DNA of 64,000 bases from Membranipora membranacea (Eukaryota > Bryozoa > Gymnolaemata > Cheilostomatida > Membraniporidae). The stretch lies in NCBI GenBank assembly GCA_914767715.1, contig OU612069.1, positions 14,629,387-14,693,386 on the forward strand, read 5' to 3'. Positions 13,841 to 26,400 of the stretch are shown here, one piece after another (position 1 is the stretch's first letter; each line of letters opens with the position of its first letter). The notes below the pieces were generated by a model. The model had not been told where the DNA came from. It saw only the letters and a program-made list of their open reading frames with translations, and ran no database searches. Position numbers and translations under genes: made by a program.

Positions 13841-14283
13841 ACAAACAACTGAGTAAATATAGAAAGTATATGAGCTCAGAAAGAACAAGTGTCAGATGAT
13901 TCTTTGTATAAAATTATAATATAATTAAGTCCATCCGTCTAAACACAGCTTATCAATTCATGCGATAACAGCTGTCTATCTCTACACCGGGTTTTCCCAC
14001 TCAGGTTTGAATCCTAAAAAATATAGGAAATTTTTACATGCAACAAAGTTAATTTGGTACCATGTTCAGTGGACACATTCTATTCAAATAAAATATGATA
14101 ATATATGAATGCATCACAGCACAATCTGCATAACTTGTTAATAGGTGCCGAGGCAGTAATTTGGAGACAATGGAGGCATCACAGCACGATTTGCGTAACT
14201 CATTACTTTATACATATGTGGTATTCTGCAGATAATACAGGCATCATACATGACTATGAATAATAATTCTATGATACAAACCT

Positions 14284-14411
14284 CTACTTGAGTTTGAAGA
14301 GAGCAGCTCCATAAGATCCACACACCACCATCTTCTCTCCTCTTATACTCACATCATACAATTCATAGAGATCCCCGAGTGTTGTGTGAGTGAGTTCTCC
14401 TATCATCTCCC
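14284..14411 (-). CDS. TRIM-like gene, exon 6 (last blade and stop codon)
   Basis: A 128-nt terminal exon with acceptor CACAAAAG. Two bases complete a Gly codon, then 41 codons run to a TAG at 14284-14286. The peptide (GELTHTTLGDLYELYDVSIR, then KMVVCGSYGAALFKLK) has the strand-turn-strand look of a closing propeller blade. The phase agrees with exon 5. Confidence 0.74.
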
Positions 14412-17400
14412 CTTTTGTGTGGAAAATAGAATAAAAAAGTACAGGTAGTATAAGCTATATTTATGCTATCACAAAAGTTTGTTGGGAGTTTCTTTTAACA
14501 AAACACAAAACTGGGCTGGAAACTGAGTTTGGTATTTAGTAAAAAACTGCCAAAATTTCCCAGGACCGTATATAAAAATATTGTCAGTTGTTGACAGGAA
14601 ATTTAACCGACTTGAAATTCTATCCCTAAACATTCCAACGCTGACTGCATAACAGGCACTAAATATTAGCCCCCCTATCATTATACTATAAACAGAATTG
14701 CCTCAAAATAGTCGACAGCAGTTATACTTTGCATGTGAATCTTATCGTGAAGGATAAAGGCAAAATACGAGTTGATCTTGGGTTGTTGGCACACTAATAG
14801 CAATGCCATGTTAAGCCCTCATATATGAGGGCTTAACATGGCATTGCTATAGTCATAGCTCAATCAAAATAAATCAGATTGGTCTGCAATTAGAGTTGTC
14901 TCTCATTAATAATAGCCCATGTCAGAATATCAACAGAGGATGGATAACTCCTAATCCAGTAAAATTTAATCCAATATTAAACAACATAAAATAAATTCCA
15001 TTGATCTGATCTGATATTGGTTGGGTATTTATGTTAGTTATAAATTCTACCCCAGCCCAGGGAGAATGGAAGGTTCCATTTTCCCTGCTCAGCCACCCAA
15101 TCTATAAGTTGTACCTGTCCTGTAATGATAGTTTAGATTTTGACTGATGGTTTGAGGTCATTATTTATTTTTCTAATATTATTTCTGATAAATTTAACTT
15201 TTCCCCAATATACCAAAACCAAGTGCTGTTTGATACAGAGTATCCCTACAAACGCTAATATACACCAAGTTAAATCAGTACCAACATGCTACAAAACTTA
15301 AGGCCATAATTAATCTATATCAAACACGATAAATTGTGCCAAAATCAAGCAACAATAATCAGAAATTCCTAAATTTGATAGGAAAATACTTGGTAACTAT
15401 ATATCAATTACATAATTTTCATGATAGTAGATTTGTGCCTGAGGAATGCTCATCATTGCAATGATATTCATAATTACCACTGTATGCTACCCATACTAAA
15501 CCCAAACAACCAGATAATAATATAATCACCTGTAGATGAGATCTGGTATATCTTCTTCTCACCCCCGGACACCACATAGATAAGACCAGACTGATCTGAT
15601 GTTATACCCCATGGTGTGCTCAGACCCGTACATCTCCACACAGGCTGATGAGTACCGGCCTGCAGCTCATACTTCCTCACCCCTCCTCCTCCCCTGGAGT
15701 CAGACACGAGTACACTGTTATCACCTGGTAGAATGTGTACTCCATAAGGCCACGTCATATCACTAATGTCAGTGTTATACAGGTGATTACCTGTGATTGT
15801 GTAGATCATCAGATGTTCATTAGCTCTGTCTATATCTGCTATTATACTGTCTGATACAGACAGATGACTGTACTTGTAGCCCTCATACTGATGTAGTAGA
15901 GTGTGATGAGCATTACTCTCTGTACCGATGTAGGTGCTGACTTTCATATCTTTATCCACCTTAGTGATGAGTTTATCACCTACAGAGTAAGCTGACACGG
16001 CGCAGCCAGTAATGTTTATACTCTTTATTAGCTTCAGATCATCACCGGATCTTATCTGTACACTATGTCTCGAAGTAGAGCAGAGAATATTACCGTCCTC
16101 TCTCCAGCTAACAGCATAACAATTTGATGGTGTTTTCTCATACTTGATGAGCTCGAGTGTAGTGGGCGGCTCAGTGACAGGTTTATAGTCAGTGTTTTGT
16201 TTGTGTGATGACGTTACGCTATGCTTGGCATGGCTTTGTTTACTGGGTGGTCCTTTGGCAGGTGGAGGGATGCTAGTAGTCTGTTTTGCTGCAGCTGGTG
16301 ACAGTTTACTGCTGGGAGGTGTGACACCTAAAACAAGCAATTTTAAGAATTTTGAATATATGTATAAATATTTTATGATTATAATTTTTATTATAATTTG
16401 GATCAATGTTTCAATTAAAATCCTACCAAGCAGATCAGTGCCTGTTCTATTCTGAATTTTTTGAGGAAATTGTTGAAACAGTGAAACACCTTCCAATGGC
16501 ATTACGTTGCCCCACAATTAAGTGCTTCACTTCAGCTGTGTGTCCTGTCTAGGTTTATCATAAGGTCTATGGGTTAACCGTTATTCATTAATAGAGATAG
16601 TCTGAGCCCCCCAGACTTCTGCCCCTCGCCCGGCGGCCCCCGGCGAGGGAAAGTCTTAGAACAATGCAGGATTTTGTTAAAATACCAATACTAAAGGGAT
16701 CTGCAATATCTTTTGAATTTTAATCATGCCATCTACTATATTGCTCCATGTATAAGAGTTTTTCAGTCAGACTCTGGGAAATTTAGCCTCATGTGAGCAG
16801 AGATATTCACTGCCAAGTAATGAAGAAAAATCTCAGCCAGGATTCCTTTTATTTTGAATAAGGACGGACATCATGACATTGACAAAAGCTCATAAAATGT
16901 TATATTATTGGACCCTTAAGCTATATGAAGTAAGATTAATGTAGAAGTAATGAGAGGAAAAATCCAAGCAAATCCTGCTAGTGCATAGACTATAATAGAG
17001 ACTATGATTTGATATGTCAAGGAGTCTATTGGTAATATCTCAACTCCTAAAGCTAAGTCCATGGTATTTAGTGGGGCACAAGCACAAAAATTGACCACCC
17101 TACTGTCTAATGTCAAACGGTTATGCTAAGGAATGGATTGAATATCATATCATGTCAGAGTCTTCTACTGTATACGATGATGCCATGCAGGCTATTGAGG
17201 AAAATCAATTTGAGGCAGCAGACGCTTTCGGAGAGATGTTGAGGCATGGCAAAAGATTGATGGTTCTGAAAGCAAAGTTCTCAAAAAGTACGTTCAGATC
17301 TCTAAGCTTTGTAACCATGCAATGTTATTGAATAAGTATTGGAGTGACTTCGTCAGTTCAAAAACTTTCCCTGTTGTCTTCCTCTGCTCCTCATTCAACA

Positions 17401-20400
17401 ATTGTGTAGAATATAAAAAAAATCAAAGATGAAAACCAAAAAGAACCCAACCATTGCTGAATATGCTTATTTTGTTATAGGTGTAGCTTTGCTATCGTAA
17501 GATAAAACCATAGTGTACCTATCGAAAATCCTAAGGGTAGCGAAACGCAACCAATGACCACGACCTGGACAAAATTCATCCGTCATCCTCAAGCAAACAA
17601 GCAACATGTTTACATTCCAAACCAGACTTAAAACAGTCTCGCTTAAATCAACATGATTCTTACCGTATGACAACGCCTCTGTTGTGTCCTCATATGCAGT
17701 GACCACTAATTAAGTCACGTGCTCATTTAGTATGCTGCCGATAGTATAAATAAGGCATGCCATCACAATTATAATCAGTTGATATATAGTTGATGTACAG
17801 TTGATGTACAGTTGATATACAGTCATTTATAAGTCATTGACACAATGGTCACATAATAAATGTACACGCTCCAACAATAAATCAAACAGCTTGATTTATA
17901 TACAACCAACAAAACACAAAATAAACATTGGCGACGAGGATAAAACTCAAAAAGATTGAGGTGGAGAAGGAGACTATGCCAAAGAGGGTGATAGATCCAT
18001 AAACAGACGGTACGCAGCCAAACACAGACACAGACTAAGCGAAGAACAGAAGCCCATGACAGTGACGGAGAGAGAAAAGACTATCAGAATAAGATAAGTT
18101 GATTTCCGATTACTTGTAGTACTAAATGTAAACCTTTACCCATTAGAAAATTTTCACTGAATAGCGCATATCAGATCATAAAAGATGAGTCTTGATATAG
18201 GATGCCCAGGTAATTTTGAGGTAGAAGGTGAGGCAAGTGTAGTAGCTACAGCTTGGTTGGCATGGATCGAGGAGTTCGATTGCTATGCTCATTGTAAGGG
18301 TTTGTTCAACCCCAGTGGAACTTCCGCTAAGGAATCATCGCTTAGGAGACAACGTCAGGCACTGTTGTTATTCTGTGGTGGACCATGTGTTCGGGAGGTG
18401 CTTAAGAATCATAACGATTCAATCGAGGAGGTTACTGAAAAATGTCAGCCCGATGATTATGATGGCACAATTCAAGTCTTGAACGCGCATTTTTTGGTAA
18501 AACCAAATAAAAGGTTCATGCGTCATGTGTTTAGGCAAATGCGTCAGACTGCAGGTGAGACGATAGCCCAATATGTAGGTAGACTTAGAAAAGGATCTGT
18601 AGGCTGTGAGTACGTTGATGTTAATGACTCGATAGTTGATCAGATTGTTTCAGGCTGCTATTACGATGCTCTTAGAAAAAAGTTCTTAGAAGCAGGGGCA
18701 TCTCTTGACCTAGCAAAGCTAATGAGTATTTCAGCATCACATGAAGCGGTGGAAATGCAAAATAGGGAAATGAGAAATGGTCAAAACCCTGGTGCTAGCG
18801 CTCATGCTAAAAGTAATGCTCATGAATTTCCCAATGCAACAGGTGGTGTCAACCGATTAGGCTCATTTGTAAGGCATGGAAATAGTGGCGGCAAGCCAAA
18901 ACCCAGATATGAAGACTCCAATGGTGGTAAATCCTACAGAGGTACATCAAATCGTAAGTCAGCTGAATCATGCTATAGGTGTGGTTCTTCCAAGCATAGC
19001 GGTAGTGATACTAACTGCCCAGCTAAGGATAAGCAATGTAATAAATGCTCAAAAATAGGTCATTTTGCTATTGCGTGTAGGAGTGTTGAACCTAAGAAAA
19101 AGGTGCATTCTATATTGTCAGCTGGTAGTCAAAATGCTGATCAAGGTCAGGCATCATTTCAGTGCAAAGCTATCAGGCCGAAGTTTAATCTAGACAAGCT
19201 CGAAATCAGAGTAGGAAACATTCCGCTTGATGTGCTTGTAGATTCTGGCTCACAGAGCAATGTGATTAGTAAAGACACATTTGATTTACTTGTGTCAAGA
19301 GGTCTTAGAGCCAAAGTAGAGCCAACAGACCTGGAACTGTTTCCATATACTGCTGATAAGCCCTTAGACTTGTTCGGATGCTTCAATGCGGAACTAGAAG
19401 CAGGAAATCAGCGGGCAACAGCTGAAATCATAATTATTAATGATAGGGATCAGAAGTCGTTGTTGAGTAATGATACATCTCATGCACTAAAACTAATCAA
19501 AATAGGCTACAACGTAGGAGTAAATAGCTTAGATTCTAATACCAGTAATGTCAGTAATTACGGTAGTCTTCTAGATAACTATAAGAATTTATTTTCAGGC
19601 GTAGGTAAATTCAAAGGCCCAGATATAAAAATAGGAATAGATCCTAATGTAACTCCAGTGTGTCAACCATATAATCGCGTTCCATTCGCACTGAGGAGTA
19701 AAGTAGAGGCTAAACTAGAACAGCTAGTTAAATCAGATATCATAGAGGTAGTAGCAAAGCCTACACAGTGGATTTCACCTTTGATTTCTGTACCTAAGGC
19801 TAATGGTGATATTAGGCTATGTGTTGATATGCGTAGGGCAAACCAGGCAATTATTAGGGAAAGACATCCCATGCCGACTGTTGATGATTTATTACAGGAT
19901 AAGAATGGCAGCAAGGTTTTCAGCAAGTTAGACATGAAGGAAGGCTTCACGCAATTTGCGCTGCATCCCGATTCAAGGGATATCACAACATTCAGTTGTC
20001 ACATTGGTTTATACCGATATAAGAGGTTATTTTATGGTTGCTCTATGGCTCTAGAGAAATTTTATGCAGAGATTCATAGATTGATTCAAGGCATTCCAGG
20101 TGTAGCAAACCTCGCTGATGATATTATTATACATGGCTCAGACAGAGCTGAGCATGATGCTAGATTGATACAGGTTCTGGACAGGCTCAAATCAGCAGGA
20201 TTGACACTCAACAGGCAGAAGTGTACATTTGGTGTTGATGAGTTAGAATTTGTAGGTCATAAACTATCAGCAAAGGGCATCGATCCGATGGCTGGTGAAG
20301 TTGATGCTATAGTAAACGCTAAGGAATTATTGTAGCCAGTTCATACCAGATTTCTCGACCAAGACAGAACCACTGCGCAGACTGAAAAAGCAGCCAGCAG

Positions 20401-23400
20401 ATGGCAAGCAGAAAGGTGTCAAAGAAAAATTTGTTCTCAACCAGGAGCAGATAGTAGCGTTTGAGAAAGTGAAGAAAAGTCTAGCCAGTAGTGAGACTTT
20501 AGGTTATTTTGATCTCAAATATCCGACTAAGCTGATGCAAGTCCTTTTGGTTTAGGTGCTGTTCTTATCCAGGATCAGGAGGATGGACCACGGGTTATTA
20601 GCTATGCATTGAGAAGTTTGAGTGATGTTGAATCTAGATACCATCAGACTGAAAGGGAAGCTCTAAGTTTGGTGTGGGCATGTGAAAGATTCAAGCCACA
20701 TTTGATAGGCAATAAGTTCGATTTGGTTACAGACCATGAGCCACTGAAGGTTATTTATGGTCCGCGTTCAAAACCATGTGCTAGGATTGAACGCTGGGTG
20801 TTACGTCTTATGCCATATGATTACACTGTAGTTTATTGGCCAGGTAGCAAAAACGTAGCAGACCCTCTCTCAAGGCTCTCAGCAAGTAAAGTTTGTGATT
20901 TGTCTCTCGCAAACAAGGCTGAAGCATATGTTAGATTTGTAGCTTTAAATTCTGTACCTAGAGCTATGACCGCTAAAGAGATAGAGAAAATTTCTTTAGA
21001 CGACGAGGAATTTTCCATTGTTAGGAAATGCATAAATTCAAATAATTTTGATGTTCGTGGTATATCAAAGTCGTATAAGCTAATTAGTGGTGAATTGTGT
21101 GTGATAGGAAACCTAGTATTGAGAGGCAGCAGAATAGTCATACCCTCTCAACTCAGACCACATGTTTTAAATTTGGCTCATACAGGACATCTAGGGATTG
21201 TTGGTACTAAGAGGAATTTGAGGACTAAGGTTTGGTGGCCAAACATTGATAGCGATGTGGACAAACACATCACAGCATGTCATGAGTGTCAATTAGTAGG
21301 TAAACCAAGTTCTCCGGAACCCATGTTGAGTTCTGACCTCCCAACAGCGCCATGGAAGGAAGTTGCGGTAGATCATTTTGGTCCATTTGGTCATTCTAGC
21401 CAGTACTTGCTTGTTGTTATTGACTATTATAGTAGGTATTTTGAGTGCATTCCGGTGAAATCGACCAGTGCTGCAACCACACTAATGGCATTAGATGAAG
21501 TTTTTCAAACTCATGGAATCCCACAGTACTTGAAAAGTGATTCAGGACCAGCTTTCATCTCAGAGGATTTTAGGAAATTCTGTGAGAACTTGGCAATTAA
21601 ACACAGCAGGGGTACACCTAAGTGGCCTCAAGGTAATGGTCTTGTTGAATCATCGATGAAGTCCATAAAGAAAAGGCTTCAAATAGCCGTGACTACAGGA
21701 AAAGATTGGGGGAGTGAACTCCACAAGTTTTTATTTTCTTATAGAAATACACCCCATCCTGCGACTGGTAAGAGTCCAGCAGAATTATTATTTGGTCGTA
21801 AGCTGCGTACCAAATTACCCATGTATGATAATGATAGTAAGTTAGATGATATTCAGGTCAGACAGCATGACGCTGAATATAAGGCTAAAGTAAAAGAATA
21901 CACTGACCGTAAGCGCAAGGCTGCAAACTCTAGTATTTCTATCGGTGATGAAGTTTTACTCATCAGAGATCAAATTTCACAAAAAACTGACACCCGCTAC
22001 TACAATGATATTTATGTAGTAGTAAACAAAAATGGGTCACAAGTAACTGTACGATCCTCAGATGGACGAAAATATGTCCGTAACAGTTCCCATCTGAGAC
22101 CCTACAAGAGAACCCATGAAATCATACACTCTTCTTTTGTAGATGCCGGTATCGTAGGCACCACAGAGGAAGAAAAGAGGGAAAATAGTGTCAGAAGATC
22201 GCCACGCCATAAGAACACTCCAGACAGATACACTAACTATCTAAGCAGTCTCAAGGATTACTACGACTTCTGCTACACGTATTATCAAGGAACTCAGCCT
22301 AATACGTAATGTCAAAAGTGCCCGATGCACTGCAGCACAACAGAGTCGAAAGGAGAGTGAACTCCTGCGGTTTCATGCCAAGGCAAATCCTACCCCCACT
22401 GACAACGCGGATATCAGTGGTCCTTGTTCTCTATTTTCCCATAAATAGATTATGGTCTTTTTTGAGGCAAGGATGGCACGGTAGCTGCTGGCCGCGATTA
22501 ACTCTGAACATCTCTACACTATAAAGAGATTCCATTGACATATCATTTACGTACTAAAATATATTATTGCTGACAAATTTTGTAAATAAGACATTTATGT
22601 TGCTGTAATATTTTATGCTCGCTTTTTGTATGTAAAGTTTTCAGATAATAACTCATTCAAGTTTAATGAGGAAAAGAGGGATGTTGTGTCCTCATATGCA
22701 GTGACCACTAATTAAGTCACGTGCTCATTTAGTATGCTGCCGATAGTATAAATAAGGCATGCCATCACAATTATAATCAGTTGATATATAGTTGATGTAC
22801 AGTTGATGTACAGTTGATATACAGTCATTTATAAGTCATTGACACAATGGTCACATAATAAATGTACACGCTCCAACAATAAATCAAACAGCTTGATTTA
22901 TATACAACCAACAAAACAGAAAATAAACAGCCTCATCTGCTAATTCAATTGTGTCTAATAGAATTCACACTAAATCTCTTAGCAGACAACAAATCACTAC
23001 TCTGACAGTCCTTGTGTGTACATTCCGTCACTTTGAAGAATAAATGAAATAAAGCTTAAAATAATCAGAGGGGCTGCTCCAGCTTATAAGCATCAAAATG
23101 AGCCCAAGAACAGCTCAATTGCGCAACTAGGTTTGAAGTTAAAACTTATCAAAGTGAGGCCTCGCTGATGCTGGCTTGTGAGCCTTGTGTAGGGGGTGTG
23201 ATGTCATAAACATACATTTCGTGTATTATTGTCTACCATTAGAAAATCACCTACTAGAGGAGAAGTGCTATCTACAGTCGCTTCTTTGTTCGATTCTCTT
23301 GGATGTCTGGACCCTTCATCCCTGAAAGGAAAACTGCTACTCAAACAGTTATGTTACGAGATAGTCAAATTTCATGATATCTCTTTGTCATGGCAGGATA

Positions 23401-26400
23401 GTCCACCATTTCTTCAGGATCCTAGGTTTTCACTGGACATAATAACCAGATCAGAGCAGGCTCTAGACCCAGATGATCCAGGAAGCAAATCCACACAAGC
23501 GAAGAAAACTGGATCCCGGAAACACTCAGGAAATACAGCAACTGGAGAAAGGTGACCATGGTTAAGAAGCATGAGGATCAATTTTGTGTCGGTATGAGGA
23601 AGAAAGGAATTAGCAGAGACTTAATATTCGACTTCCCGATAAAAACAATTAAGAGCTATCACTTTCAGGAAGAGATTCAAGTAATGGAAGCTAAGGGAAA
23701 GCTGAATAAATCTTTGGCCTTAGAGTTATTCAAGCAGTGCCTGAGGTCAGGATTTGATTTTAATTTGTTTTGTGAAAGTTGTTTAAAGTTATGTTTAGAG
23801 TAATTATTCATCTGTTCAATTTAATAATTTATCTATGCAATATATTTGATGTATTTATTTTATGATATCTCTGTTTATCTTGCTGTATTCCTGTCATCAC
23901 AACATTAATTCAACTGTATTTAAATGAGTTTTATAATTTTATACAATATCTCGAACTCTGAGAATCCTATCAAGTCACTCAGGTGACTTTTGGTCATGAT
24001 GGTCTGGTCCTGTGATAGATGAAGACCGGTTGTCTATTTCCCTGTGGCAGAAGTTAGTATATCATGGCTGGTTTCATGAAGCCATTTGAAATAACCAATA
24101 ACAAGTAACATACTGCATTTCGTGATCGGCCACAAACATCGATCAGGAAAATAAAAAAAATTTGAACAGTTTTGTGCTTGCTTTTATATACTTTAGCTTT
24201 CATATAATATTCTTGAGGACATGCTACAAACAGTGAGTGAATTCACAGACAGAGCCCCCTGCCACCGAATTGTGACTCTAGCGGACTTAAGGAAGCTGTA
24301 GGAACCTTTTAATTAACCTATGATGCATTTAGCCATTCAGAAAAATTATTGGATGCCAAAAATTAAGATCTAATTATCTAACAAGTTTGTAACAACAATA
24401 TTTTATCTCATTTTCTTCTGTTTAGATTATTGATCTCACATACCCAAATTTATATCAGATTCAAAGCGCGTGAGAATTATTAAACAGAAGATATTTAGTT
24501 TTGTAAAGAAGTTGTTGCCAATGTATCATGACAACACTTGTGAAGGCATACCTTTTTTGTTGATGGATTCTTTCACAACTCGCAGGAACTGAGGTTTACT
24601 AAGTTTACTTGCACCAACACCATAAACTCCGATCTCAGCTTTCAGCTTTGTTACTTGGTCATCTATCGGATTCAGTTTGCTCAGCATCTTACTTAGATCT
24701 GCCACTGAATTAGCCTCATTCCCCAACAGATTTTCTGATACAGATGCAAGTCTAGCTAGTTCTTTTTTCACCTTTTTCCTGAGTGTTCCTTGCTATGAAA
24801 CGAAAAATGCAGGTGCAACATCTGTCAGATTATACATCATACTCAGTGGGCCATATGTTGTCAATTATAGGTCATGGTAGGTATACATTCTTCAGCGGAT
24901 CTTGTGAAGATGAGATACATGTAACTTTAACTCACTCTACTGATTTCCCTTTGCAGCTGCATCATGTTTGACTCGTCTCACTTTTACAACCGCAGGTTTC
25001 ACCAAAGTTGTTACAAACTATGCTCGCTGTGTGATCTGTGTTGATCTGGTCAATGAGGATTTGTGATAATTCGGTATCGTTTCAAATACTGGTGTAAACC
25101 TTCTAATATTATTTACTAAGAAACCACTTTAAATGAACTTTGAATAAAGCATTGAGCGATAAGCTTTTCAAACAACCCTTTCAATTCACTATGTTACCAT
25201 GCATCGATTTGGCACTTGCAATGAAATTGTCCACTCTTAATTCGAGACCGAATGCTGAATGCTGACAGTTCACAAAATGATGAAACTTCAAATAGATCTG
25301 CTGTGGTTGGGCTTCGCACCCAGGACTACAGAATCAGAATCAGAATCACTGTCTTTGTTGATAACTGCTTCAATGCATCGCAGATCCCGAAGCAAATGAA
25401 GGATCACAAACAGATGTCACCTAATACCGAACCAATGTTATTTCCATGATTTGATAGATCCTGAAGTTGTTGTGAAATTGATGCATGCGAACTAAGCGAT
25501 TAAAAAAATTAATGCAATTTAAAGCTGATTTGATTAGGGGTGGAAAGACCTCTTGAGGTTGGAGTGGAATTTCAGAAATTCGGATATGTGTTATGTCTGA
25601 TCCGAGAGGATGATTCGTTTTTAATCAACACTTTCTTAGCATCATTTATCTCACTAAAAATGACAAGGAAGGAAGTATGATAGTCATTAATTGGAAGTTC
25701 CGACAACATAATTGAGTTTGCAAACTCAACTATGTTATCGGCTAAAAGCATTCAGTTGGGATCAGTAGACATTCAATACCTATCTCATTTTCATAGCTAT
25801 CTTTTTTGATGCTGATGCAATTTGATGGATTTGCTTTCTTCTGTTGAAATTGATAGAACCATCTTTACTCAGATCGTTGTGAATAAGACATGATTTTGTC
25901 CAATGATGTTTCTCGTAACAAAATGTCTAGTTTGATGAACAAGGTTATCATCTACTTATTTTTCAAAGTAGGAGGACGATTCCTTTCCTTATCACAGCAG
26001 AGAGTTTGGCACATAGGAGCAGGGAGTTTGTTCAAACTCAGTGATTATTATCATCGGGGTTTGAGTGAATCTGGCAAATCGAGTATCTGTGCACAATTGC
26101 TCGTAGTAAAGAGATCTTTGCACTCATTGAATGATCCTTCTCAAATAATGTGTGTGTGTTATCCTTGCGCAGTTTGAATGATAAGTTGCTCCTTGTAAAG
26201 TATTATATCCAAGATATATGCAAATTTAAATTAGGGTTATGGTTCTGGGAAGAGATGTGTTTATCCATGTATTCAATGACCTTAATTGTATATTACGGTG
26301 CAAAGGTACAGCTGCTGTGACTGGTAAATTTATCGTTTTTACGCGTTATCCGAGTCCGGATCCAATTTGAGGTTGAATTTATAGACCGATCGGATATCCG

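Larger units (their letters stand above)
17675..22934 (+). mobile_element. Ty3/Gypsy LTR retrotransposon, recent but defective
   Basis: Two 248-bp LTRs (17680-17927 and 22682-22929) start TG, end CA and differ at one base. A 5-bp target duplication GCCTC flanks them at 17675-17679 and 22930-22934. A primer-binding-like site, a gag-protease-RT frame, an RNase H-integrase frame and a polypurine tract follow in order. RT before integrase makes it Ty3/Gypsy-type. The xADD catalytic box and fused gag-pol suggest the Mag/K02A2.6-like group (family inference). It lies antisense in intron 3 of the TRIM-like gene. Pol is interrupted near 20.33-20.53 kb, so this copy should not be autonomous. Confidence 0.96.

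Noticed and set aside
23552-23803. 83-codon plus-strand ORF after the BEL/Pao fragment
   Set aside because: Looks protein-like (GKLNKSLALELFKQCLRSGF) but I recognise no family; may be retroelement-derived. Not called as a gene.
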